In this document: positions 48,526 through 59,240 of the stretch, one piece after another
Position numbering within the stretch: the first letter of the stretch is position 1
How the letters are laid out: each line of letters begins with the position of its first letter
DNA from: Caprimulgus europaeus
Lineage: Eukaryota > Chordata > Aves > Caprimulgiformes > Caprimulgidae
DNA: 64,000 nucleotides
NCBI GenBank assembly: GCA_907165065.1
Contig: OU015541.1
Coordinates: forward strand, 12,701,001 to 12,765,000
Reading direction: 5' to 3'
Notes under the pieces: model-generated
Databases searched by the model: none
Told to the model about the DNA's origin: nothing
What the model saw: the letters and a program-made list of their open reading frames with translations, nothing else
Translations under genes and position numbers: made by a program

Positions 48526-51500
48526 GAATATGGGTTCACTGCTGCACTAATGATGTGCACAGCGTGTGCTCCTCTTGCCCAGAGCAGGATTCCTATCACT
48601 AACAGGTTGTATTCCTCTTCCTGATTTTTATTTATTTATTCATCTGAAGAAGAAAAGAGTCTCTGCTCCTCATGGCAGCAATATGGACTGGCCAGCCTGC
48701 AGCCCCCTGTTCTGGGCAGGGCAGAGAGGAGGGAGGGCAGGTTCCTGGTGGCACAAGGGTGGGTTGCTGTTCCACACCAGAAGTTTTTCCCTCTAGAAGC
48801 CGAGTTGCAGCTCTAGGACTGCCTTCAACGCTGGCCCTGCAGTGGCTCTGGAAAGGGAACAGTGAGCTCACACAGCTGCAACAGAGAATAGGCTTGGGTG
48901 GAGCCAGTACTAGGAACTGGGGGATTAGCTCAGAAGATGAGACAAGTCCTACCTGTAGTCAGTGTGGGATGCAAGCCCAAACACAGGGCAGGACCTCTGA
49001 CACATTTTGTGAGGTCCTGAGCTTGTTTTCTTTCTGTCCTGTTTTCCACTCCTTGCCTCCCCCTCACTCAGGTCTGAGCACAGCCACACAAATCCTCTTT
49101 CTCCTCATGCCAAGCACCAGCTTGGTCAGCCTGGTCCAGGCACACGTGCAGGACCACGGGGCAAGATGAAGCCAGCAGCCAAGTGAAATCCAGGCTCACA
49201 GGACTTCACCCCCAACTACAGCTCAGCTCTGTGTATCTCTCTCCATCCCAAGGCTAAAGGAAAAAGACAATCTTCGTGAGGGAAACAGATGACATGGGAG
49301 ACCAGAAAGGCTGGGAGCTCCCCTGACATGTTTTGCTTCATAGAACACACAAAAGATGAGTGTAAAAACTGAAAGAGTTATTTCAGCTGCAGCCTGGCCT
49401 GTTGACAGAGCTGAAGAGTGCTAATTTGAACATCTATGCTCTCATACACTCAATATCAGCCTGAGAGGGTGTTTGAATGTCTCTTGTGGGGGAGGTCCCT
49501 GAAGAGTCCTTTGGACTAACCAAGGGTTTGTCTTCTACATGAGTAAAAGGGTTGGTTTATATTTGAGAGCAATGCTTACCTTTCCTTGAATAGATTTTGG
49601 CTTGCTGAGAAGCAGCCAGGATTAATATTTAAGATTAAGCAAAAAGAAGGATCCCCTAACAATGGAGCTTTGGGATCCTCAGAGGAAAAGCAAAAGATAA
49701 TTATTAAATATGGAGTAATTCCTATCAGCTAGACTACCAAAACTACTCTGGTTCTGTGATTCAGTAAATATATTTAGCCAAGATAATCAGGTATAGCCTG
49801 ATTCAGTACACTATTTACCCACCTCCTTTTCAGAACAGCTTATCAGTGAAGAAAGAGAGCCAGGTAGCAATGGATCTGGTCGTGCACATCCACGCCAGTA
49901 CATCTGCTTAGTGCTCATCTTCTGCTGATTTCAGTAGGGTCAGGTTAGGAGCTATTGGGACTACTCCAAGTTTGTTATTATTGCAGATGAATTTCAAAAA
50001 TAACATCTCTTCATTTGTTTTATTTTTGCCATAAAGTCACTGGCTTCGTCCTGCCAAAAGCTGCTGGTAATGAGGTGCAGGCTGTACGCAGCACATACTC
50101 ATTAAATATGTAGTGCCCAGGATGACCTGGGCACCAGAACCTGCATACTATGCATCTTGTTCATGTGCCATTGCACTAATGGAGCATCTTGGACCGACTC
50201 CATTTCTGAGCTGAGTCCAGATTTTAAAGCCAGTCTCCAAAAGGTATCTGCTCATTTAATTCATTTGTGGTAATGGCCTCAAATGAGAGGCATTCATTTC
50301 CTCTTAACGTAACTATATTATGAAATTCTATTGTGAATGAGGCACTTGTAGGAAATCTTGATTATTTTTTAAAGCTTTACTTCCTTTCAGACAGACAGAA
50401 GATACATTTGCCCTTGTACAAATGAACCCTTACTGAAGCTCTGAACACTTTCCCAAGTGTTATTAGATCCAAAAATCATATAGCCTTTCTGGGAAAAACC
50501 AAAGAACAAAACCTCCGCCCAGTTTCATGTATCTCACTGCTTTCTAGTAGTTGAAAAAATTGATGGAATACACTATATTCACAGAAATTATTTCTTTTTC
50601 TTAAAAAAAATTGCATTTTTTCCCTGCAATAATAACAGATGTAACTCGACACGTTTGATAATCCCTGGCACCACTCAAGTGACGATAGAACTTGACAGCA
50701 ACTGGGAACCCTAAGAATTTCATGACTCTCTTCTGTTGTCCTACAACCCAGCAAATGCCTGTGGGCTGTCCAACACAACTACTGCTTGTCAGATGTCTTC
50801 TCCCATTGTCTGTGCAACTGTGCAGTCGTATGTATTAGCTTTCTCAAGGGTTCAGTTCAGAAAAAAACAGGGAACTGCTGGGATTTCCCTTGTACTAGAT
50901 AATTCTTGGCAACACTTTTATGTGTTTTAATATGTTTGTTAGCTAAATGGTGGGGAAGACCCAGTACAAAGGCCATCAGTCTTGACTCATGTGCTAGATA
51001 AGGACTTCTGTCTCATACTTGCTGGGATGCAGACACACTGCTGCACCTTCATGGTGTTCTATATAGCGCCCAGTGTCACGGGAAAATTTCTCCTGATCCT
51101 CCAGTTTTATCTAGAATTAGCTTTGCAGAGGCAGCCAAATGTCTTTTGGCGAGATGGCCTTGGTTTTGCAACAGTTTTGTAACCAATTCTCATAGCATAT
51201 GTTTTTGCTAATTTATTAAGCTACCGTAGGTCATCAGAAGATGTAGTTTGCAGTTAAGACGTTGGTAGTTGAGGTGGTGGGACCAGACCAATGGACTTTT
51301 CTATATCATGTTGCTCCTTAGCAATCCAATTAGCAGTCGCTGCAGTGCAACACTTTAATTAGAGCCACTTCTGGCAATCAAACCTAAAATGAGCCATGGA
51401 GTTTGGCTTCTCTGCTGCTGCCTGTTTGTTTCTTCTCTTCATGGAAAGGTGGGATAGTCTTTGTCTCACCTCCTGTGATGTTCAGGAGTTGCTGATGTAG

Positions 51501-52256
51501 AGTCTTCTTTAGGTCTCTGGAGTCTTGCAAGCTGCTGATGGACGAGGAGGTGATTTTCCTCCTGTCACAAACTCCACTTCTCACACCAAAGGGCCATTAT
51601 CTGGTCTCAAGTCCTCCCAGAGCAGGTTCATGGCTTGACCAAAAAGAACTGCTAGCACAGCTCGAGTTTTGTGTGGCTTTGCTGCTTCAAGGTGCTGGGG
51701 ACCATGAAGAGGGGACTAGAGAAAACCCTAAATCATTCTTGGAGAGAGAAGACCACAAAGGGAAAAACTTGTTGTTGTACAGGTGCTATTTTGGTCTGTG
51801 ATTACAGTAGAGACTTGGCTCTCAAGTCCATGGCACGCAGTAGATGTTCTGCTAAAGCATTGCCCATCAGCACTGACCTGTATGTAGCAGTGTTTTCTAG
51901 TTAATAGTTAACTTTCATATTGCAGTTCAAGACAGACATTTCTACTACTCACATTTAGACTGGAGCAGGGAGGAAAGATAAACTAGGTCCTGGCTTTAGA
52001 CTTGTGAGCAAATATTAGCATATGTGCATATGCAAAGGAACTGCCTTTCTGAAAGCCAAGAGGAGTCTTCCTCACTTGTGCTCTGCCATGCACATTAGCT
52101 GCTCTCTCCAGAGACCAGGAGTAAGTGTTACACCTGTACAAGCACTGTTCCCAGTTGAAAAGTGGGTTTTTTTCTTCATCTTACCCAGCTCCCTATCATT
52201 TACCTTTAGAACTAAAGACATTTTCAGTTTGGCACAGTGGATCACCACTACCATGC

Positions 52257-52901
52257 TATAGTGGTTTCACTGGGCTGCCACTGGGCTGGCAGCCAAACAG
52301 CTCTTCATTCACTCTATACCCCCAAAGAGACAGGGGGGAGAATTGGGGGGCAAAGGTAAGGAGACTCATAGGCTGAGATAAGAACAATTTAATCATTTAA
52401 GTAAAATACAATTTAAAAATAATGATATTAAAATAATAATTATAATAATAGCAATAAAATATGCCAATGAGTGACACCCAGTGCCATTGCTCACCACCCA
52501 CTGACCCAGCCTGGCCCGTTCCCAGAGAACGATCCCGGAGCAGCGACAATCCCGACCCGAAACCGCAATCCCGGGAGAGCGAGAGCCCGAGCGAGAGCCA
52601 GAGAGAGCGAGAGAGGAAGAGCCCCTCATGGATCTCCTGCCCATGGGGGACAGGAGATGGAACAGCCCCTTGGCAGAGCCAAATGCCTGTGGAGCTGATT
52701 CATTGCAATATTTCTCGTTCCCTCCAGACCTTGCACCTGCAGACCAGCAAAACACAAAGTCCTTCAACTTCCAGTGACAAATGAAAACATCGGTAAATTC
52801 TCAGCGTTTCTCTCCTAACCAAACCCAGCTGGAACCAACCCCCAGCGCTGTTCTAGCTACTAAAGAGAAACCCAGCTCTGTCCCAGCTAAAACCCGGGAC
52901 G
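52257..52901 (-). mobile_element. LTR, ERVL-like TGTCCTGG family, minus strand
   Basis: About 645 bp. On the minus strand it starts near 52901 with the TTTTAGCTGGGACAGAGCTG segment, passes through ACCGATGTTTTCATTTGTCA and a CpG-rich tract (GGTCGGGATTGTCGCTGCTC) with GAGA/CTCT repeats, then an AT-rich stretch, ending in CAGCCCAGTGAAACCAC. It is collinear with the LTR at 53847. No clear target duplication is visible and no internal retroviral genes adjoin it. Confidence 0.9.
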
Positions 52902-53846
52902 GATTCAACACCCAAGGATGCGCTAGCAGGAGCCATGGCAGCTCAGGAATGTGTCTCTCTTTTTGTCTTTCTGTCTGTTTGGAGATCCTGTCAATAAGCT
53001 CTTGATGCCAGTGGGTTCCCTGCATTTACTTGACAGATGTAAATTCACCTGGCAATGGGAAAGCTGAGGTAGAGGTGTTGGGTAGGAGACACAGCATTTT
53101 CAGCTCGGATTTCAGTGATACAAAGGTACAGACGTGTTTATAATCCAGAGGATTTTTTTTTTATTTTAAAAGTGCTTGTAAGATTAATGGCAGCCTGGAA
53201 AAATCAATAGTAACTCATCACAGACAAAATCTTCTGGAACACAAAATCCTACTGTGGGGGACAAAGCAAAATTATGGTGGTTTGCAGCAGAGTTAATGAG
53301 CCTGTGATTAAAATTGAGGACCGGCTGTGTCACTCTTCAACTCTCTTACTAGCTTCCTGGGAAAACTGGCCTGTCGGAGTCCCAGATCCTGAAAATAATT
53401 TAGACACCTTTAAAAAATTATTAGGTGTCTCAGACTTCTAAATGTGATTTGAGAATCATGGTCCCTAATCTCTCCCTGCCTCAGTTTCCCCTCTCTCAAA
53501 TTGTGAGCTTTCCTTTATCTCCTGTTGAATCTCTGGCTCCTTCAGGCTGTGACCTGGTGCAAAGCAGAGAGCTTTTGCTGTCTGGACACATGGTGCTTTG
53601 CCCAGGAGACTCTGGGTCTTGCCAAGCCCCTCAAACTGCTGCTCTTAACAGAAATAATTAGAGAAGTTTGGGCTGAAATAGTTGAGAGGCAAAAAGCAAG
53701 TAAAGCAAGAAACAGATTTCCAAGAGGGAATGTTGTTAAATGAGTTGCTTAAATCTCACCAGGAAAGCGTGCTGTAAAGGGCAGCCTTGGACTGGTGGGA
53801 GGTTAACTCGTTTTACAGTGTGTTTTGAACAACAGTCATTAGGTGC
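52902..53846. other. Unique sequence between two LTRs
   Basis: About 945 bp with no recognisable gag, pol or env motif or primer-binding site, and the texture of ordinary host non-coding DNA. This argues against the two flanking LTRs being ends of one provirus. Confidence 0.6.
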
Positions 53847-54502
53847 TGTGGTGGTTTCACTGGGCTGCCACTGGGCTGCTGGCCAAACACAACCACTCTC
53901 TCACTCCCCACCCTGCAGAGGATGGGGGAGAGAACTTGGGGGCAAGGGTAAGGAGACTCATGGGCTGAGATAAGAACAATTTAATCATGGAAATAAAATA
54001 AAACTTAAAATAATAATTATATTAAAAAAGAACGACAATGATAACAGTAACAAAATATGCAAATGAGTGACCCCCAGTGCCATTGGTCACCAACCACTGA
54101 CCAAGCCCGGCCCGTTCCCAGAGAACGATCCCGGAGCAGCGACAATCCCGACCCGAAACCGCAATCCCGGAAGAGCCAGAGCCCAAGCGAGAGCCAGAGA
54201 GAGCCAGAGAGGAAGAGCCCCTCATGGATCTCCTGTCCCCCCCCATGGGGGACAGGAGATGGAACAGCCCCTTGGCAGAGCCCAATGCCCATGGAGCTGA
54301 TCCATTTCAATATTCCTTGCTCCCTCCAGATCTTGCACCTGCAGACCAGCAAAACACAAAGTCCTTCAACTTCCAGTGACAAATGAAAACATCGGTAAGT
54401 TCTCAGCATTTCTCTCATAACCAATCCCAGCTGGAACCAAACCCCAGCGCTGTTCTAGATTCTAAAAAAAACCCAGCTCTGTCCCAGCTAAAAGCCAGGA
54501 CA
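53847..54502 (-). mobile_element. Solo LTR, ERVL-like TGTCCTGG family, minus strand
   Basis: About 656 bp with TG...CA ends on the plus strand (TGTGGTGGTTTCAC to AGCCAGGACA). It is highly similar throughout to the LTR at 52257: the same CpG-rich centre (GAACGATCCCGGAGCAGCGA), the same TGGATCTCCTG segment and the same AT-rich stretch. The flanks are GGTGC on the left and GGTGT on the right, a 5-bp duplication with one difference, so this copy appears to be an independent insertion. No internal genes adjoin it. Confidence 0.9.
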
Positions 54503-54812
54503 GGTGTTCAGGGTGCTAGTAAGTTATATGAACTGGTGAGATGATCTCTCTTTCAAGGAATCATCTAGAAAGAAATATCAATTTAAAACCACCACATACT
54601 CTCAGAATTTCTGTGAAGGCAAAACAAGGACAGAAAGAAGATTGTGGAGTATTTCTGGCACTATACCTTTGTGAGGTTTTATTTGGAAGGAGAGAATGAA
54701 ACTGTGTGTGTGTTGAAAGCTTTTCTAATAATATTTATCAGAAGAAAAAGCCTCACAGAGATAGCTGCCAGGGCTGAATCAGAATGTGTCAACATCCTAC
54801 TATCTGCAATTC
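54503..54812. other. Unique non-coding spacer between LTRs
   Basis: About 310 bp of host-like sequence; nothing recognised. Confidence 0.5.
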
Positions 54813-55982
54813 TGTGGTGGGTTGATCCTGGCTGGAAGCCAGGTGCCCACCAAAGCCTCTCTATCGCTCCCCTCCTCAGCTGGACAGGGGAGAGAAAACA
54901 TAGCAAAGGGCTCGTGGGTTGAGATAAGGACAGGGAGGTCACCCAGCAATTGCTGTCACAGGCAAAACAGACTCGAGTTGGGCAAAAAAATTACTTGAAT
55001 TTATTACTGATCAAATCAGAGTAGGATAATGAGAAACAAAACCTAAACCTTTAAATACCTTCCCCCCACTCCTCCCTTCTACCCCAGACATAACTGCACT
55101 CCGGATTTCTCTATCTTCCTCCCCCTCAGCAGCACAGAGGGACAAGGAATGGGGGTTGGGGTCAGTTCATCACACATTGCCTCTGTCGCTCTTTCCTCCT
55201 CACACTGTCCCCTGTTCCAGCATGAGGTCCCTCCCACAGGAGACAGTCCTCAGTGAACTTCTCCAGCCTGAGTCCTTCCCGTGGGCTACAGTTCTTTGCA
55301 AACTACTCTAGTGTGGGTCCATTCCATGGGGTGCAGTCCTTCAGGAAGGGACTGCTCCAGCCTGGGTCCATTCCATGGTGTGCAGTCCTTCAGGGACAGA
55401 CTGCTCCAGCGCGGGTCCCCCACGGGGTCACAAGTCCTGCCAGCAAACCTGCTCCGGCGTGGGCTCCTCTCTCCACGGGCTACAGGTCCTGACAGGAACC
55501 TGCTCCAGTGCGGGCTTCCCGCGGGGTCACAGCCTCCATCGGGCATCCACCTGCTCCGGTGTGGGGTCCTCCATGGGCTACAGGTGGTCATCTTCTCCAC
55601 CATGGTCCTCCATGGACAGCCTGCCTCACCATGGGCTTCACCACAGGCTGCAGGGGAATCTCTGCTCCTGCACCTGGAGCACCTCCTCTCCCTCCTTCTT
55701 CACTGACCTTGGTGTCTGCAGAGTTGTTTCTCTCATATCTTCTCACTCCTCTCTCCAGCTGCACTTGTGCAGGATTTCCACCCCCCAGGCCCTTCTTAAA
55801 TCTGTTATTCCAGAGGTGCCACCACCATCACTGATGGGCTCAGCTTTGGCCAGCAGCAGGTCCCTCTTGGAGCTGGTGGCATTGGCTCTGTGAGACATGG
55901 GGGGAAGTTTCTACCAGCTTCTCACAAAAGCCACCCCTGTAGCCCCCTTGCTACCAAAAATTTGGCACGCAAACCCAATACA
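54813..55982 (-). mobile_element. Long LTR (~1.17 kb) of a different avian ERV family, minus strand
   Basis: On the minus strand the LTR starts TGTATTGGGTTTGCGTGCC at 55982 and ends GGATCAACCCACCACA at 54813. A TATA-like ATTTAAGAAGG lies at about 55793-55803 and AATAAA at 55000-55005. The middle (about 55245-55600) is made of diverged ~50-bp tandem units containing CTGCTCCAG and GTGCAGTCC-type segments. These keep several frames open on both strands (up to 172 codons on the plus strand), which are not host genes. I recognise this as a common avian LTR type, probably ERVL-related. No internal retroviral genes are seen and no clear target duplication is visible. Confidence 0.85.
55245..55600. 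repeat. Degenerate ~50-bp tandem repeats inside the LTR
   Basis: Successive units share a CTGCTCCAG core followed by GGGTCC and a GGGG(T)CAC or GGGCTACAG segment at roughly 45-60 bp spacing (CTCCAG/CTCCGG at about 55346, 55401, 55453, 55502 and 55552). They are part of the LTR, not a separate minisatellite. Confidence 0.75.
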
Positions 55983-57423
55983 GATCTACAGCAGGTCTAA
56001 AGGATTTGGCAAGAAATTTGGAGCAGATCAATCACCTCTGTGGCTATTTGTTAAGCAATGTCTCCAACAGAGCACTTCTGGAGAAATTGAACTGTCAGAA
56101 GCTAATACAGGAATAATAAGAGGGCATTTCATCTCTATTGGACACCAGAGATGAATAGCAGGTAAGTCTGAATGGAAAAAGAACATAAATTAAATATGTA
56201 TTTGGCTTTAGTATTTGTTAAAGGACTATAACATGAATAATGAATATTTTAAGGAGAGAAGACTGGGCCTTCAATTTCTTTCAATAATATTAGTGTTGTA
56301 TATACTGGTTTGAATAAAATACATTTCATAAAACACCTACACAGCTCTGCAATGCATTATGGATGGCTCCTCTTGAGAAATCTTACATTGCTTTCAATTT
56401 TGACACAGTGATATAGTAATAATAGAAAATTCAGGCATAATATTCAGACTGCATCTTTTTCTCCCCCTTTATTATTTTGTGCAACACTGGGTGAGCACAG
56501 ATGTACTTTCCTGATGCTTCCTTAGGCAGCTCGCATGGCACTGTGGTACTCGCAGGAGGAGGCATCTGATGCAGCAGGAAGGTTGTGTCTTGTGTTGTGG
56601 AGGATGGAAAAAAAAAGAGTTTTTCACCAAAAAACTCCCAAAGGAATTGAGTTTCTGCAAAGAAAGAGGCTGCCAAGACTGGAGGAGGTGCCACCAAAAC
56701 ACAGGCACATGCTGTGCTTGATTAGAAGTCAAATCATGCAGCCCAAGAGGTGTCCCTTGGGAGTGATGGAGAAAACTCGAGCGGTTGGACATCAGCTGAA
56801 GGCTCTCTCCACATGTGTGGGGGAGTAGCTGGTAAAAACAGAACGAAGGCAGCAGGGAAAAAGCCATCAAAGAGCTAAACACAAGGTTTGAAGGAGTTTT
56901 CCCATGCTGTGTAAAGGAGCCAGTTACTGATGGGGCAAGATGGTCTGGAAATAACACAGGGCAAGAAAATTCCCGCTTGCTTTCTCCTGTGAGCAAAGGC
57001 CAGCATGAAGCTCTGTGGTGTCTTTTCCCTGTAACCTGTCCTGCCCATTGCTGCCAGCCCCACAGATCCTTCCACAGAGACCCAGACTGCAGCAGGATGG
57101 TGGTTGCCTGAGCAGAAGCCGGTTATCTGACCTGGTGGGGTGGTGAGGCTCACGGTGAGGCTGGAGGTAAGGTCACCTTTGCCTGTGCCCATGGCACAGC
57201 CTGATGTTTCCTGCCAAAAGGCTGCAAAACCAGAAGAAAGTCAGGGTGTGAGTGAGGTGGCGGAGGCAGAGATGCTGAGACAGCCGGTGAACAGGCAGCA
57301 CTGGGGGTTAACGGCTGATATTGCCCAGGAAAAGGCCTAGGGGGGCTGGTCTGGTCTGGGGGCAATGTGTAAAAGGCAATATTTCCTGGCTAGTTGCCAT
57401 CATGAATTCTGCATTGTGATTAG
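55983..57423. other. Unique non-coding sequence
   Basis: No gene called. A perfect-looking donor (AGCAG|GTAAGT) occurs after 56160, but no strong acceptor with a fully open frame precedes it. Another exon-like piece ends at CTGGAG|GTAAGG near 57168, with a stop in its best frame. Confidence 0.5.
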
Positions 57424-57757
57424 AATCACAGGATCACAGAATGTTGTGAGTTGGAAGTGACCCACGGGACCATCAAGTCCAACTGCTGTCCCTGCACAGG
57501 ACAATCCCAACATTCACACCATGTCCCTGAGGGCCTTGGCCAAATGCTGCTGGAATCTTGTCAGCCTTGGTGCCATGAGCACATCCCTGGGGAGCCTGTT
57601 CCAGTGCTCCACCACCCTCTGCCTCAAGAACCTTTTCCTCATGGCCAACCTCACCCTCCCCTGCCACATCTTCCTGCTATCTCCTCTGCTCCTGGCGTTG
57701 GTGGCCAGAGAGAAGAGATCAGCGCCTGCCCCTCCTCTTCCTCTTATGAGGAAATTC
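57424..57757 (-). mobile_element. CR1 LINE, 3' fragment (minus strand), third subfamily
   Basis: The left edge has the complement of the CR1 terminus (AATCACAGGATCACAGAATG), then TTGGAAGTGACCCACGGGAC and CATCAAGTCCAACTGCTGTC. Further right come CR1-type segments read on the minus strand (a GGGAGGGTGAGGTTGGCCATGA-like stretch, corresponding to the ORF2 C-terminus in degraded form). It is more diverged from the other copies in the window, so probably an older insertion. Truncated near 57757. Confidence 0.88.
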
Positions 57758-57763
57758 TAGACT

Positions 57764-57805
57764 GTGATGAGATTAACTCCCAAGTGATGAGATTAACTCC
57801 CAAGT
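57764..57805. repeat. 20-bp perfect tandem duplication
   Basis: GTGATGAGATTAACTCCCAA occurs twice in succession (57764-57783 and 57784-57803), right after the 5' edge of the CR1 fragment. Confidence 0.95.
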
Positions 57806-59010
57806 AAACAACCACTCCACTCTGCACTCAGATGGGGGTCATTCCGTGAGCAGGATGCAGGGACACTGCCCTGAACCAACTGTCATTCACCTGCCAGGTC
57901 TGCTGGGCCAAAAGGACCCACAAACCCCTTTCTTTTCCAGGAGGCTTTGCCTTTAGCCCTCTCCCTATGGAGCCTTCTGGATAAATCTGGATTTATTTCC
58001 CACCAGAGCATGTGTCAGGGCTCTTATCTGCTGTGTGATGGGCTCTTGTATGAACAGCAGGGCAGATGCAGTTGGCTCCCTGCTATGCGTGCACAGCCTA
58101 ATTTCTAGGCAACACAATTATGAGGGAAATTGTGAAATGCTGCAGTAAACAATCAGGCTTTTGAACTAAAAAGGAATCTGTTATTAATGAACAAATGGTA
58201 AATCAGGCAGTGCCGCCCCTGGATGGATTTGAACAGCAAGAGGGCACTGACACACAAGGATAAAGTATTACAAAGGTGATAAAGACATATCATCCAGGGC
58301 CAGGGGTCACCATGATCCACCAGCACCTGAGGTGGCTTTTTGCTGATGTCCCTGGGGCTGTGATGGCTCAGGTGGTGGTACTGGAAAAGCTCAGCAACAC
58401 ACACTCGCTGCTTGATGTCGGGTTCTGAAACTTCAGAGGGAAAATCTCCAGCTTCCCTCAGCTTTTGAGACATTATTTTTCAGAGTCTTCTCCAAGTCTT
58501 GAGACCTCCTTGGTTAATCTCCAAGCGTATAGTGACTCATAAGTATTCCAAAGCATAAAGGTTACGTACACTGTTCAGCAGATAAAAATAGTAAAAAATA
58601 GCCAACAAAAACAACTGTGCTTTAGAAATACTGTACAGGGAGTGAAAAACCTCATGGCCATGGACTCTAAGAACCACACCACAGAAATTGGGAACAAAAT
58701 GCACTCACAGACCCACATCCCAAGGTAAAGCATGACATCTGCTAGAATAATTAGCAATCTCAACATTATGTTCCTTCCCATTACTGTCAGCCAAGCCTGA
58801 GCCACCCACTAGGTAAAATTATAGGATTAAGATCAGAAGTCTATAGCAGCTGATTAGCTGAGAGAGCCCCAAGAGCTCTGCTACACAGTAGGAAAGCACG
58901 TGTTTCAATGGGCAGAAGCACATCAGCCTTTGGGTCAGACCTGCACACACCTGCACACACACTCTTACACACCTTGCTGGTCTTGTGTTACTGGCAATAT
59001 GTGGGAGAGA
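57806..59010. other. Unique non-coding sequence
   Basis: No gene or transposon recognised. A minus-strand frame at 58153-58473 (106 codons) has no domain. Confidence 0.5.
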
Positions 59011-59240
59011 CATCACAGAATCCCAGAACTGCCTTGATTGGAAAAGCCCTTTATGATCATCCAGCCCAACCATGAACCCAACACTGACCAGTCCCCCACT
59101 GACCCATGTCCCTCAGCCTATGTCTACACGACTCTTCAATCCCTCCAGGGATGGGGACTCCACCACTGCCCTGGGCAACCCCTGCCAATGCCTGAGAACC
59201 CTTTCAGCAAAGAAATTCTTCCCTACATCCAATCTCAACA
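59011..59240 (-). mobile_element. CR1 LINE, short 3' fragment (minus strand)
   Basis: Begins with ATCACAGAATCCCAGAACTG and continues collinearly with the copy at 40934 (GGAAAAGCCCTTTATGATCA, ACTGACCAGTCCCCCACTGA, CTCCACCACTGCCCTGGGCA). It stops at about 59240 in the ATCCAATCTCAAC segment, so it is a shorter member of the same subfamily. Non-coding remnant. Confidence 0.93.

Larger units (their letters stand above)
46246..52256. other. Unique non-coding sequence
   Basis: About 6 kb with no gene or transposon recognised. It contains a G-rich run at 48493 and a 29-bp tandem duplication at 48063 (separate entries). An exon-like piece at 48797-48861 (acceptor CCCTCTAG, donor ACA|GTGAGC) is too weak to call. 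Confidence 0.5.

Noticed and set aside
52257-54502. One provirus bounded by two LTRs
   Set aside because: The outer flanks do not form a duplication, the right LTR has its own 5-bp near-duplication, and the ~945 bp between shows no retroviral motif.
55281-55893. Overlapping 141- and 172-codon plus-strand frames as genes
   Set aside because: They lie inside the long minus-strand LTR and follow its internal tandem repeats.
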